Source: Candidatus Nezhaarchaeota archaeon
Lineage (GTDB): Archaea > Thermoproteota > Methanomethylicia > Nezhaarchaeales > WYZ-LMO8
Direction: 5' to 3'
Length of the DNA stretch: 64,000 nucleotides
Assembly (NCBI GenBank): GCA_025059375.1
Contig: JANXDO010000001.1
Span: 350,097-414,096 of the forward strand
Below, piece after piece: positions 7,958 to 15,793 of this stretch. The notes beneath the pieces were generated by a model. The model had not been told where the DNA came from. It saw only the letters and a program-made list of their open reading frames with translations, and did no database searches. The stretch's first letter is position 1. Each line of letters opens with the position of its first letter. Position numbers and translations under genes: made by a program.

Positions 7958-8985
7958 CCTCTAAACGCCTCTGGATGTAGGTATCGAGCAATTATTTCTA
8001 AGGCTTCTACTAGCCTCGGTCCAGGTCTTACGATGATGTCCTCCTCTATGAAGTACACCCTATTGTTCTTGATTGCACTAATAACTGACCAGCCAGGCCT
8101 TGCTTTAATGCTGTCAATTGACACGTTGTAGTCGCTCATATAGGTGTCTGGCAGTATTATCACATCGGGGTTCCTTGCAATAACATCCTCATCGCTTACT
8201 ACCGGCCAAGGTACCTTAGCGTCATGGAATATGTTCTTGCCGCCAGCATAGAATATTAGCTGGTCTATGAAGGTCCCTGGACCAGCCGAGAATAATGGAC
8301 TGAACCACAACTCATAGTACACCTTCGCTCTCGGGAGATTTGCAACCTTTTGAACAACAACCTTAATCCTAGCTTCTAACTTAGCGACGAGCTCTTGCGC
8401 CTCTCTAAATCTTCCAGTTGCCTTCCCTATTAGATTGATGTCGTAGAACACATCCTCTATTAGCTTAGAACCCGTAAGTAGCACAGTTATATTCAAGGTT
8501 CGAAGCCTTTCAGCTACATCAAGGTGAGATGGGACTAGAGAGTCACCTATCACTAGGTCAGGATTTAGTGCCACTATTGCCTCCAGGTTGGGGTCCCAGT
8601 AACCACCTATCACGGAGAGCCTCTTACCCTTCTTCATCTCCTCAACATCCAGTGGATAATTGCAATACGCCGTAACACCTACAACCCTATCACCCAATCC
8701 TAGAGCAAACAGTATCTCCGTTATTGCTGGGCTTAACGACACTATTCTCCTGGGCTCTGAGGCAATGACCACAATCTTCCCTGACCTGTCGGTCAAGGTT
8801 ATTGGGAACTCTCTCACTGTTAGCATGTGGTACTTCTCAAGTAGCTTTTGATACTCGCCTTGAACTTCGCTTAGCTTATCAGCAAGCTGGCTATTGACAA
8901 GGACCATGTAGCCTAGAGCTATAGCCTCGATGACCACAAGAGCGATTAGGATTGCCAATACCTGTCTCGAGTTCATACGCATCAT
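7954..8985 (-). CDS. btuF: BtuF/FecB-type substrate-binding protein, membrane anchored
   Basis: Extracytoplasmic binding protein of a corrinoid/iron-chelate ABC transporter. The N-terminus has an uncleaved-looking membrane anchor (VLAILIALVVIEAIALGYMV), then a short coiled coil (about residues 38-60), then the binding domain with ASEPRRIVSLSPAITEILFA and LNPDLVIGDS, both typical of the family. The frame extends to a TTG at 9003, but the TATA-like element GCTTAAAAAC (about 9008-9017) would put transcription start near 8984. I therefore prefer the first ATG, at 8985. It is the first gene of the btuF-btuC pair. Corrinoid binding is inferred from the cobalamin gene context. Confidence 0.8.
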   Translation of the reverse strand: MMRMNSRQVLAILIALVVIEAIALGYMVLVNSQLADKLSEVQGEYQKLLEKYHMLTVREFPITLTDRSGKIVVIASEPRRIVSLSPAITEILFALGLGDRVVGVTAYCNYPLDVEEMKKGKRLSVIGGYWDPNLEAIVALNPDLVIGDSLVPSHLDVAERLRTLNITVLLTGSKLIEDVFYDINLIGKATGRFREAQELVAKLEARIKVVVQKVANLPRAKVYYELWFSPLFSAGPGTFIDQLIFYAGGKNIFHDAKVPWPVVSDEDVIARNPDVIILPDTYMSDYNVSIDSIKARPGWSVISAIKNNRVYFIEEDIIVRPGPRLVEALEIIARYLHPEAFRG

Positions 8986-9335
8986 TTTGGTAGGATTATC
9001 CAACCAAGTTTTTAAGCTTTACTTTCACTGAGCCATGCGCTTCCACTAGGGCCAGCTTGAGCAACTTTAGCGACCCTGGGCTTACTGGGTCATAGCAATC
9101 TTCCATGAGACGACAATCGTGGGTCATGCAAGACCTACGGTTACGGGTGATGAAGTCGTGGTTCTCACATTAGTTGAAGCAGAGATGTTGCTGGCTTAGG
9201 TGCCTTCAAGCGTTGGGGTTTAGCGTTGCATTTAACGTCATCACCTAGCGCCTAGGCTTACATCACGTTGCCTTCAATCTCCTCGCGATATAGCAATACC
9301 TATAAAGCTCCAAGTCCTTAAGCTAGTCACGCACT
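8986..9335. other. 350-base gap between divergent btuF and cobD
   Basis: The gap holds the likely btuF promoter (minus strand, near 9010) and a TATA box for the cobD operon (CTATAAAG, about 9300-9307, some 30 bases before the GTG at 9336). I see no sequence I can identify as a cobalamin riboswitch. A coding-looking fragment of about 40 codons on the plus strand (about 9072-9197) reads ETTIVGHARPTV and VVVLTLVEAEMLLA. It has stop codons upstream in the same frame and no start, and may be the remnant of a decayed gene. Confidence 0.45.
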
Positions 9336-10421
9336 GTGATGGTTATGCTTTCATCAGCCCATGGTGGCGATGTATGGCTTGTCGAAAAGCTTCTTGGTAT
9401 TAGCGCTTTGAGGATCCTGGATTTCAGCTCCAATGTGAATCCATATGGACCGTCACCAAGAGCTGTTAGAGCCATAATCGATATGTTGTGGATGGTCAAC
9501 TCCTACCCTGACGATGAGTCTTTAAGGTTAAAGGAGAAGCTTGCTGAACGATATGATTTGAAACCATTGAACTTAATCATAGGTAATGGGTCAACTGAGA
9601 TCATATACATGTTTTCATTGCTATTTGCTAGTAACAACCTTGTAGGCATTCACATCCCTACCTTCTCCGAATATGAGAGGTCTGTTCAAGTTTATGGTGG
9701 CAAGTGTATCTTTACGAGACCCCACATATACGATCAGCCGAGCGTAAACGAGTTCGTTGAGCTTATGGATAGGGGGGCCAGGGCTATCTTCATCTGCAAC
9801 CCTAATAACCCCAATGGTATGGTGATGAAGTCGAGCGAGGTTGAAGAGCTTCTGCATGAAGCTGAGAAGAGGGGTATCTACGTTCTCCTGGATGAAGACT
9901 TCATCGAGTTGGCCGATGAGGGCTGCAGGAGCTTTATAGGTGAGGTTGAGAGATTTCGTAACCTCGTGGTTTTGAGGTCCTTCACCAAGAGTCATGGGTT
10001 GGCCGGTCTTAGGATTGGTTATGCTGCATCCAACTCTGAGATCATTGAAAAGTTTGAGAGAATTAGGGTTAGGTGGAACGTTAACTTGCTTGCTCAGCAA
10101 GCAGCTCTAGCAGCTATTGACGATGAAGAGCACGTAGAGGCAGCTAGGAGACTTGTGAAGTTGGAGAAGCCTAGGCTCTTGCACGAACTTGAAAGGTTGG
10201 GTTGGCTTAAACCAGTTTATAGTCACACGAACTTCCTCTTAGTGGAGGTGAGTAAGGCAACATCAGCTCAGCTTAAGGTTGAACTAGCGCGTAGAGGGAT
10301 ACTAATAAGGGACTGTAGCAATTTCAGAGGACTAAGTAATAGATACGTGAGGGTGGCGGTAAGGAGGCCTTGGGAAAACAAAATCCTAATACGTGAATTA
10401 GAGCATCTAGAGCCTCCTTGA
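9336..10421 (+). CDS. cobD: CobD-type L-threonine-O-3-phosphate decarboxylase (HisC-like PLP enzyme)
   Basis: A fold-type I PLP enzyme, 361 residues, of the HisC/CobD family. LDFSSNVNPYGPSPRAV near residue 28, FICNPNNPNGMVM near 150 and the Schiff-base lysine motif RSFTKSHGLAGLRIGY near 215 are all present. Salmonella-type CobD makes (R)-1-amino-2-propanol phosphate, the linker for the cobalamin nucleotide loop. The SSNVNPYG motif and the downstream cbiB-cbiS-cobS-cobY genes favour this over histidinol-phosphate aminotransferase. It begins at GTG 9336 (or ATG 9339), about 30 bases after a TATA box at about 9300-9307, so the transcript is nearly leaderless. A TTGA overlap links it to the next gene. 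Confidence 0.8.
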   Translation: MMVMLSSAHGGDVWLVEKLLGISALRILDFSSNVNPYGPSPRAVRAIIDMLWMVNSYPDDESLRLKEKLAERYDLKPLNLIIGNGSTEIIYMFSLLFASNNLVGIHIPTFSEYERSVQVYGGKCIFTRPHIYDQPSVNEFVELMDRGARAIFICNPNNPNGMVMKSSEVEELLHEAEKRGIYVLLDEDFIELADEGCRSFIGEVERFRNLVVLRSFTKSHGLAGLRIGYAASNSEIIEKFERIRVRWNVNLLAQQAALAAIDDEEHVEAARRLVKLEKPRLLHELERLGWLKPVYSHTNFLLVEVSKATSAQLKVELARRGILIRDCSNFRGLSNRYVRVAVRRPWENKILIRELEHLEPP

Positions 10422-10840
10422 AGGGCTGCTGCCCCAAAGTTATTTTCTCAGCACCTCCTATAGAGGGTAGAAAGACCTTGGAAGAGGTGGATGCTAGGAA
10501 CATAATACTTAGAGCTCTACGTGAAGGATTGAAGGGTCCCAACAGGGATTGTAGATACTACCCGTGCCACTTTGATGGTCAAGACTGCACTTGGTGTTAC
10601 TGTCCATTCTATCCATGCATGGATAAGAGGATGGGGGGCTTCATGACAGTTAGCGAAGTTATGGGCGAGACTGTCTGGAGTTGCATGCACTGCACGTGGA
10701 TCCATAAACCTAAAGCTGCTCAACTGATCTTAGATGAGTTAAAGAGAGTGTCGAGCGAGATCACGCGAAACGGGTTACAAATCTTGAGGTTCAATGTGTG
10801 GATGAAGATTGCAAGCTGTATAAACGACTTGATGAACTGA
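10418..10840 (+). CDS. Cysteine-rich small-domain protein associated with cobamide genes
   Basis: A 140-residue protein with a cysteine-rich core: CRYYPCHF, CTWCYCPFYPC and CMHCTWIH within about residues 45-92. This matches the Cys-rich small domain family (PF04071-like), often encoded among cobalamin genes. The many Cys and His residues suggest zinc or iron-sulfur binding; no enzymatic activity is established that I know of. It starts with TTG at 10418, overlapping the cobD stop (TTGA), so it is translationally coupled. A role in cobalt handling or cobamide assembly is inferred from this coupling only. Confidence 0.75.
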   Translation: MKGCCPKVIFSAPPIEGRKTLEEVDARNIILRALREGLKGPNRDCRYYPCHFDGQDCTWCYCPFYPCMDKRMGGFMTVSEVMGETVWSCMHCTWIHKPKAAQLILDELKRVSSEITRNGLQILRFNVWMKIASCINDLMN

Positions 10841-10857
10841 CAACGCCGCTACGTTCT

Positions 10858-10986
10858 CTAGAAGTAGCACGCACAGTTCCACTCATCAAACCAGCGTAAT
10901 GCATTGACCTTCCTAAGTGGACAATCTACCAGGTGTTTCGTTAACCTCTCTTCATCAAACTCCTCAAGGCAAAATGGACACTTCAT
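10858..10986 (-). CDS. Tiny C2HC zinc-finger protein, 42 residues
   Basis: A short minus-strand frame starting at ATG 10986 and ending at TAG 10858. It opens with MKCPFCLEEFDEERLTKHLV followed by DC. This gives a Cys-x2-Cys-x11-His-x3-Cys pattern, close to classic C2H2/C2HC zinc fingers. Two further cysteines occur near the C-terminus (NCAC). The remainder is polar and helical. Such metal-ligand spacing in a 42-codon frame is unlikely by chance. An A/T element (GATATAGG on the minus strand, near 11018) about 35 bases upstream could be a promoter for a near-leaderless transcript. It lies convergent to the Cys-rich gene and divergent from cbiB. The likely role is DNA or RNA binding. Confidence 0.55.
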   Translation of the reverse strand: MKCPFCLEEFDEERLTKHLVDCPLRKVNALRWFDEWNCACYF

Positions 10987-11082
10987 CTAAGTCACAAGAG
11001 AAAGGTAGCAGCATGCCTATATCTCTTATCGCAGTCAAACATTAAGTAGTTTTAAAGAAAGGACCTAATAAAGGAGTTTCAC

Positions 11083-12072
11083 GTGGAGGTTAACATGTTT
11101 CACGAAGGCTTAACTCACACTCTCATCACGAACCTGTTAATACTCATGATAGCCTTCATTTTCGACCTGATTTTAGGTGATCCTCCAAGTAAGCTTCACC
11201 CTGTCGTCTGGATGGGCTTCGTTATAGGTAGAGCTAAGCGGCTTAATAGGGGGTCAAGAACTGCTAGGAGTATTCTAGGCTCACTTGTTGCTATCAGCAC
11301 GATCCTCCTCTTCTCCATACCCATCTATTTAATCCTCTACGTCGCTAGCAACTTTAGTTACGTGATTTACGTACTAGCTTCGGGGGTAATGCTAAAGTTC
11401 TCATTCGCTTTCAGATCGCTTGCTGACTACACTAAGCCAATAGCTGATAAGCTCGTGGTCGGCGACATTGATGGTGCTAGGCGCTACATACCGTACATAG
11501 CTAGAAGAGATCCTAGTAAACTTAATGGGGAGCTCATCACTTCCACAACAGTTGAGTCCATAGCCGAGAGTACTGTTGATGGTATTACATCACCCCTATT
11601 CTACTTTGCCCTCCTTGGGGTGCCTGGAGCCATAGCCTACAGGGTCGCTAACACCCTCGACTCCATGCTCGGCTACAAGACCCAGGATCTTAAGGACTTT
11701 GGATGGTTTTCAGCTAGGCTAGACACAATCCTGAACTTTATCCCTGCTAGGTTAACGGCCTTAATAATGGTGTTCTCAGCATTACTTCTCAAGCTCAACT
11801 GGAGGAATAGCCTAAGGATTTCTTTGAGGGATCACACGAAGACTGAAAGCTTGAACGCAGGCTGGCCCATGTCAGCTATGGCTGGAGCACTTAACGTCAG
11901 ACTCGTCAAGGTAGGTTTCTATGAGCTTGGAGATCCTATTGAGAAGTTAGAGCCAAGGCACATCATCCAGGCGATTAAAGTCATGAGGATGACGGTGTTG
12001 CTCTACATAATTATTATATGCCTAACATTGCTAGCTCTAAGATGTACCATCCTAATTCCGTGGGTGATGTAA
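11083..12072 (+). CDS. cbiB: Adenosylcobinamide-phosphate synthase CbiB
   Basis: Integral membrane enzyme that joins aminopropanol phosphate to adenosylcobyric acid. The family hallmarks are visible: LILGDPPSKLHPVVWMG near residue 27, RRYIPYIARRDPSKL near 145, and the SPLFYFALLGVPGAIAYR and TLDSMLGYK motifs of the C-terminal half. Several hydrophobic segments are present and the length (329) is normal. The start is either GTG 11083, preceded by AAGGAG at 11071-11076, or ATG 11095, preceded by GGAGGT. I keep the former. It is followed without any gap by cbiS. Together with CobD, CobS and CobY it makes up the nucleotide-loop assembly branch. Confidence 0.9.
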   Translation: MEVNMFHEGLTHTLITNLLILMIAFIFDLILGDPPSKLHPVVWMGFVIGRAKRLNRGSRTARSILGSLVAISTILLFSIPIYLILYVASNFSYVIYVLASGVMLKFSFAFRSLADYTKPIADKLVVGDIDGARRYIPYIARRDPSKLNGELITSTTVESIAESTVDGITSPLFYFALLGVPGAIAYRVANTLDSMLGYKTQDLKDFGWFSARLDTILNFIPARLTALIMVFSALLLKLNWRNSLRISLRDHTKTESLNAGWPMSAMAGALNVRLVKVGFYELGDPIEKLEPRHIIQAIKVMRMTVLLYIIIICLTLLALRCTILIPWVM

Positions 12073-13230
12073 TTGAACAGCCCATTAAGGGGGGCTCAGA
12101 TAAGAGTTCATCACGGCAACTTAATGGTGCTTCTAGATGAGCCTCGAAGAGTCATAAGCTCAGCTGTAGTGAATGGTGGGATGGTAAACGCAAGAGTCAT
12201 ATTGAATCACCAGGTTGATAAAGATTTTAACCATAAAGACCCTGAAGGCTACCTAATGGGTGTGATAGAGAGACTTGGACTTAAAGGAGTAGTTGTCGGC
12301 TTAATGACTGCAGCTTGTGTGGAGAAGTACGGATTTTCCTATCATGAGGGGGATGGTATAGCGGTCTCAGCCATAGTGACAGCTGGAATCTCAAATGCTT
12401 CAACGTGCGGTGAACCTCTTGCTACTCAAGGTCTAAGCACCATAAACACCATAGTGCTAGTCGAAGCATCTATGAGTGACTCCTGTATGGTGGAAGCAGT
12501 CAAGACGGCAACTGAAGCTAAGTGTAGAGCGCTCGCTCACTTAGATGTTAGAAGCATTAGTAGTAAGGAGTTAGCTACGGGAACTACAACAGACTCAATA
12601 GCCATAGCTGAGCTTGGAGGTAAAGTCAAGTTTAAGTACGCTGGACCTGGAACCAAGCTTGGGGAGCTAATAGGAAGAGCAGTCTTTGAAGCTTCAGTTC
12701 AAGCATTAGAGAAGAATGAGGGAATAAGAGCTGGTCGAAGCCTTCTAGATAGGCTTAGGGAGAGGGGTATAACCCTTGAAGACATGGTGACTACAGGGCT
12801 TGAGCTCTTTGTCCCACATCCCGGTGTTGAGACTAAGGAGAGAGCTTCTGAACTACTTAGAGAGGAACTCATTGAATTGATGAGTGATGTGAACGTGGCC
12901 TCCTTAGTTCTAGCTGGACTGAGACTCGATGAGGATGCTAAGAGGAGCCTCATACCCGGTTTAAGTTCACTAAGCTACTTCAAGGATCCCACATTCTTAG
13001 TTGCCGATGAAGTCCTAGGCATGTCGATAGCGAACTATTGTGCTGGAACGCTAGGACAATTTGAGTACACTAGGTTCGATAGAGCTAAGCCAGGTATACT
13101 GAGTAGGCTAAGCCCCTTCGTTGACGACGTTATAGGAGCATTAGTAGCGAGCGCCTCATCAAGGATGTACAGTAGAGCCTTAAGGAGCTTGAAGGAGAGG
13201 GAGCAGCATGCCAATTCTCAGAATGCTTAA
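12073..13230 (+). CDS. cbiS: CbiS: fused adenosylcobinamide amidohydrolase (CbiZ) and alpha-ribazole phosphatase (CobZ)
   Basis: A 385-residue two-domain protein. Residues 1 to about 220 match the CbiZ amidohydrolase: VNGGMVNARVILNHQVDKDF, VGLMTAACVEKYGF, AGISNASTCGEP and GTTTDSIAIA. This domain removes the aminopropanol arm of salvaged cobinamide to give cobyric acid. Residues from about 240 to the end resemble the PgpA-like fold of CobZ, with FVPHPGVETKERA and SYFKDPTFLVADEVLGMSI. CobZ dephosphorylates alpha-ribazole phosphate. The same fusion, CbiS, is known from Methanopyrus. It starts with TTG immediately after the cbiB stop and overlaps cobS by 23 bases. It points to salvage of incomplete corrinoids, consistent with the btuFC genes nearby. 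Confidence 0.8.
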   Translation: MNSPLRGAQIRVHHGNLMVLLDEPRRVISSAVVNGGMVNARVILNHQVDKDFNHKDPEGYLMGVIERLGLKGVVVGLMTAACVEKYGFSYHEGDGIAVSAIVTAGISNASTCGEPLATQGLSTINTIVLVEASMSDSCMVEAVKTATEAKCRALAHLDVRSISSKELATGTTTDSIAIAELGGKVKFKYAGPGTKLGELIGRAVFEASVQALEKNEGIRAGRSLLDRLRERGITLEDMVTTGLELFVPHPGVETKERASELLREELIELMSDVNVASLVLAGLRLDEDAKRSLIPGLSSLSYFKDPTFLVADEVLGMSIANYCAGTLGQFEYTRFDRAKPGILSRLSPFVDDVIGALVASASSRMYSRALRSLKEREQHANSQNA

Positions 13231-13963
13231 GAACACCTTAGCCTTCCTAACCGTTATACCTGTGGGCATGGATGAGCGCGTTTTCAATGATGCAGCGAGA
13301 TTAATGTGGACCTTCCCACTATACGGCGCCTTAATAGGCTTCATAGCTGGTTGTGTTGGATTAACTCTCCATTTAACGGGAATACCACTCCTTGCTGTAG
13401 CTGCGATCACTTATGCCTCAATCTTGAGTTTGACGGGCTTCAATCACATGGACGGCCTTCTAGACTTTGCAGACGCCATAGCAGCCCCAGTTTCAAGAGA
13501 GAAGAGACTTCAAATAATGAAAGACCAGTACACTGGAGCTGCGGCAATGACGACAAGCTTAACTCTAGCCATAGCTACGATCGCCTTCATAAGTGCGGTG
13601 CCCTCAAGCTCAATAATTCATGTACTGATTGTCTCAGAAGCATCAGCTAAGCTAGGGATGGTCGTATCGGCCTTCATGGGGCCAGCAGCTAGGAAAGGGC
13701 TTGGAGAGATTTTTGTGATGAAGTTCAGGGAGGGCCGTAGGTACGCTAAGTTAGCGGCGTCCATAATGCTCTGCTTGACCACATCATTACTAATGCTCGG
13801 TATGGCCGGTGTGACCTCGTGTCTAGCCAGTGTACTTACCGGGATCATAGTTACTGAAGCTGCTCGAAGAAGTTTTGGTGGGATTACGGGTGATGTATTG
13901 GGGGCAATAAACGAAATCTCGAGGGCAACGTCATTGGCTGTATGCGTGGTGAGCTTGAATTGA
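13208..13963 (+). CDS. cobS: Cobalamin synthase CobS (adenosylcobinamide-GDP ribazoletransferase)
   Basis: A polytopic membrane enzyme of 251 residues that joins AdoCbi-GDP to alpha-ribazole (or its phosphate), the final step of nucleotide-loop assembly. It begins with the family motif FLTVIPVG, followed by GFNHMDGLLDFADAI and MKDQYTGAAA, which hold the conserved Asp residues for metal and substrate binding. Six or seven hydrophobic segments follow. It overlaps cbiS by 23 bases upstream and cobY by 22 bases downstream, so the genes form one translationally coupled unit. Confidence 0.9.
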   Translation: MPILRMLKNTLAFLTVIPVGMDERVFNDAARLMWTFPLYGALIGFIAGCVGLTLHLTGIPLLAVAAITYASILSLTGFNHMDGLLDFADAIAAPVSREKRLQIMKDQYTGAAAMTTSLTLAIATIAFISAVPSSSIIHVLIVSEASAKLGMVVSAFMGPAARKGLGEIFVMKFREGRRYAKLAASIMLCLTTSLLMLGMAGVTSCLASVLTGIIVTEAARRSFGGITGDVLGAINEISRATSLAVCVVSLN

Positions 13964-14607
13964 AGTTTGCAGGATTAGTCATGGCTGGCGGCAAAGGGTC
14001 AAGGCTTGAAATAAACATTGAGAAACCACTTCTATCCATATGCGGTGTCTCAATGCTTGAAAGAGTTGTAGGGGCTCTTAGGAACTCAAAGTACATAACA
14101 TCAATCTTCGTGACTGTCACCCAGTGGACCCCCAACACTAAGCGGAGAGCAGAGGAGTTAGGTCTCAACGTCATTGAGACGAGGGGTCTCGGTTATGTAG
14201 ATGACCTGAGAGAGGCGTTGAAGATTCTGTGGAGAAGATACTATTACAGGGAGGTAGTAGTCGTTAACTCAGACATACCCTTATTGAATGGCTCAGTTGT
14301 AGATGAGGTCATAACGTTTTACATCAATAGTGGGGCTGAGGCATTGACGGTAGTAATTGAAGTTGATAGCTACACTAAGCTGGGCTTCAAGGCCGATTAC
14401 CAATTTGAGCATCAAGGAATAGTTGTGGCGCCTGTTGGACTTAATGTAGTGAGAGCAGACCTCGTAAAAAATGAGGAGCTTCTTAGAGAAGTCGTATATG
14501 TGCATCCTATGACGGAGCTTTTAGTGAACGTGAATACGATTAGCGAGGCCAAGAAGGCGGAGGAGCTTCTAATGAAGCGTAGATCTTGCTATAACTCAAT
14601 CACTTAA
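13942..14607 (+). CDS. cobY: Adenosylcobinamide-phosphate guanylyltransferase CobY
   Basis: The archaeal replacement for CobU: a nucleotidyltransferase of the MobA-like fold (221 residues) that activates adenosylcobinamide phosphate with GTP. The N-terminus has the nucleotide-binding loop LVMAGGKGSRLEINIEKPLL at about residues 12-31. A metal-binding acidic motif, VVNSDIPLLNG, follows near residue 110, and the C-terminal segment has HPMTELLVNVNT. The start ATG overlaps cobS. It is the last gene of the cobD-to-cobY set. Another MobA-like substrate is possible on sequence alone, but context makes CobY by far the best call. Confidence 0.85.
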   Translation: MRGELELKFAGLVMAGGKGSRLEINIEKPLLSICGVSMLERVVGALRNSKYITSIFVTVTQWTPNTKRRAEELGLNVIETRGLGYVDDLREALKILWRRYYYREVVVVNSDIPLLNGSVVDEVITFYINSGAEALTVVIEVDSYTKLGFKADYQFEHQGIVVAPVGLNVVRADLVKNEELLREVVYVHPMTELLVNVNTISEAKKAEELLMKRRSCYNSIT

Positions 14608-14695
14608 TCTTATGATGACTTCTTTGCATCGAACACTAACATGAGGACCCCTCACTACTTTGAAACTCAGTTAGGCTGCACCTCATAGCTTAAAG

Positions 14696-15790
14696 CTAAA
14701 GGTTTATAGCGTCGTCTACGTCGCGCACCTTCATGACGTAAATCGCATACGCCTCGCCTTTCCTTACCGTAGGTCTCTTGTCGATAATTGTTGATAACAG
14801 CTTAGCTCCGCCAGGTACTTTAAGGCTGAATGGCTTCACGATCATGTCGTTGTCTGCCACCATTTTCTTGACCACAGCTGTGCCAATTAGCTGTGGCTGC
14901 TCTAAGCTAGCCTCATTAAAGCATGCTCTAATCAGCATATCTAGTATGTTTAATGAGGATATCTCCCTTAATGCCAGGTAACTTGTTGTTAGGCGAGGAT
15001 TCACTTCCACAGCATAGGCTTCTTCACCCTTCAAAACCATGTCCACACCAAAGAAGCCCCTTGTCCAGCCAAGGCACCTTACAACCCTCAATGCAGTTGA
15101 TGTTAACAGCTCATTCTTTTCTCTGTATGGGACAAGACCTTTAATGTAGCTAGAGTTCTCAAAGGGACCCCTCAGAGAGACCTCCTGTAAGTTGACAGAT
15201 AGTGGCACTACATGATCTCCCGCTGATAGTAAGTTCACGCTTACATTGACGCCATCTATGAATTCTTGAACAAGAAAGTATGGGAGCCTGGTGCTCTGCT
15301 TGACCTTCTTTAAGGCTGCTGAAACTTCATGTGGACTTGCAACTATACTAAGCCCCATACATCCATCGCCATCAGCTGGCTTAACCACCACCTTCCTATG
15401 CATTTGAAGAGCCCTCTCTATGATATCCAACCCATCATCAAAACTAGATACCACCGTCCAGGGGGTCTTAATGCCGTTAAGCTGGAGGTTTCTCAGCAAA
15501 AGTGCTTTGTCAGAGGCTAGGAAGACAGCACTTGAAGGTGAGTTAAGGACGTCGAGGCCCTCGTCCTCACATGCTTTAATGAGGGAGTATATGGTCCTGC
15601 TCGATGATGGCGCTATCACTACTACTAGGTCCACGGGCTTCTTTGGCGGTATTGAGTCTAGCGCATAGACTTCGTATCCTGCAGAGCTTAAGTCTTCAAT
15701 GGATGCCTTTAGCATGGCCTCTCCTTCAACCCATATCGGGCTGTAGATGTTCTTTGAGGCTGTTAGGTGCTCGTAGACGCCTACCTTCAA
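14696..15790 (-). CDS. mfnD: ATP-grasp ligase, probably tyramine-glutamate ligase MfnD (methanofuran synthesis)
   Basis: A 364-residue ATP-grasp enzyme. The N-terminal pre-ATP-grasp domain starts MKVGVYEHLTASKNI. SDKALLLRNLQLNGIKTP and VVVKPADGDGCMG mark the ATP-binding subdomains, and FFGVDMVLKGEEAYAVEVNPR carries the metal-binding Glu and Asn. This layout matches the archaeal ATP-grasp group that includes MfnD, which adds glutamate to tyramine in methanofuran synthesis. mfnA, the tyramine-producing decarboxylase, lies 2.5 kb away, which supports the assignment. The start is TTG at 15790, four bases after the stop of the CBS-domain gene, so the two are co-transcribed. Another carboxylate-amine ligase of the same fold remains possible. 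Confidence 0.65.
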   Translation of the reverse strand: MKVGVYEHLTASKNIYSPIWVEGEAMLKASIEDLSSAGYEVYALDSIPPKKPVDLVVVIAPSSSRTIYSLIKACEDEGLDVLNSPSSAVFLASDKALLLRNLQLNGIKTPWTVVSSFDDGLDIIERALQMHRKVVVKPADGDGCMGLSIVASPHEVSAALKKVKQSTRLPYFLVQEFIDGVNVSVNLLSAGDHVVPLSVNLQEVSLRGPFENSSYIKGLVPYREKNELLTSTALRVVRCLGWTRGFFGVDMVLKGEEAYAVEVNPRLTTSYLALREISSLNILDMLIRACFNEASLEQPQLIGTAVVKKMVADNDMIVKPFSLKVPGGAKLLSTIIDKRPTVRKGEAYAIYVMKVRDVDDAINL

Positions 15791-15793
15791 GCT

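Noticed and set aside
8986-9335. Cobalamin riboswitch between btuF and cobD
   Set aside because: I could not identify a B12-box-like conserved core or pairing scheme on either strand; nearly leaderless promoters also leave no room for a leader RNA.
14608-14695. C/D box small RNA suggested by ATGATGA near 14612
   Set aside because: No matching CTGA box or terminal stem could be found in the gap.
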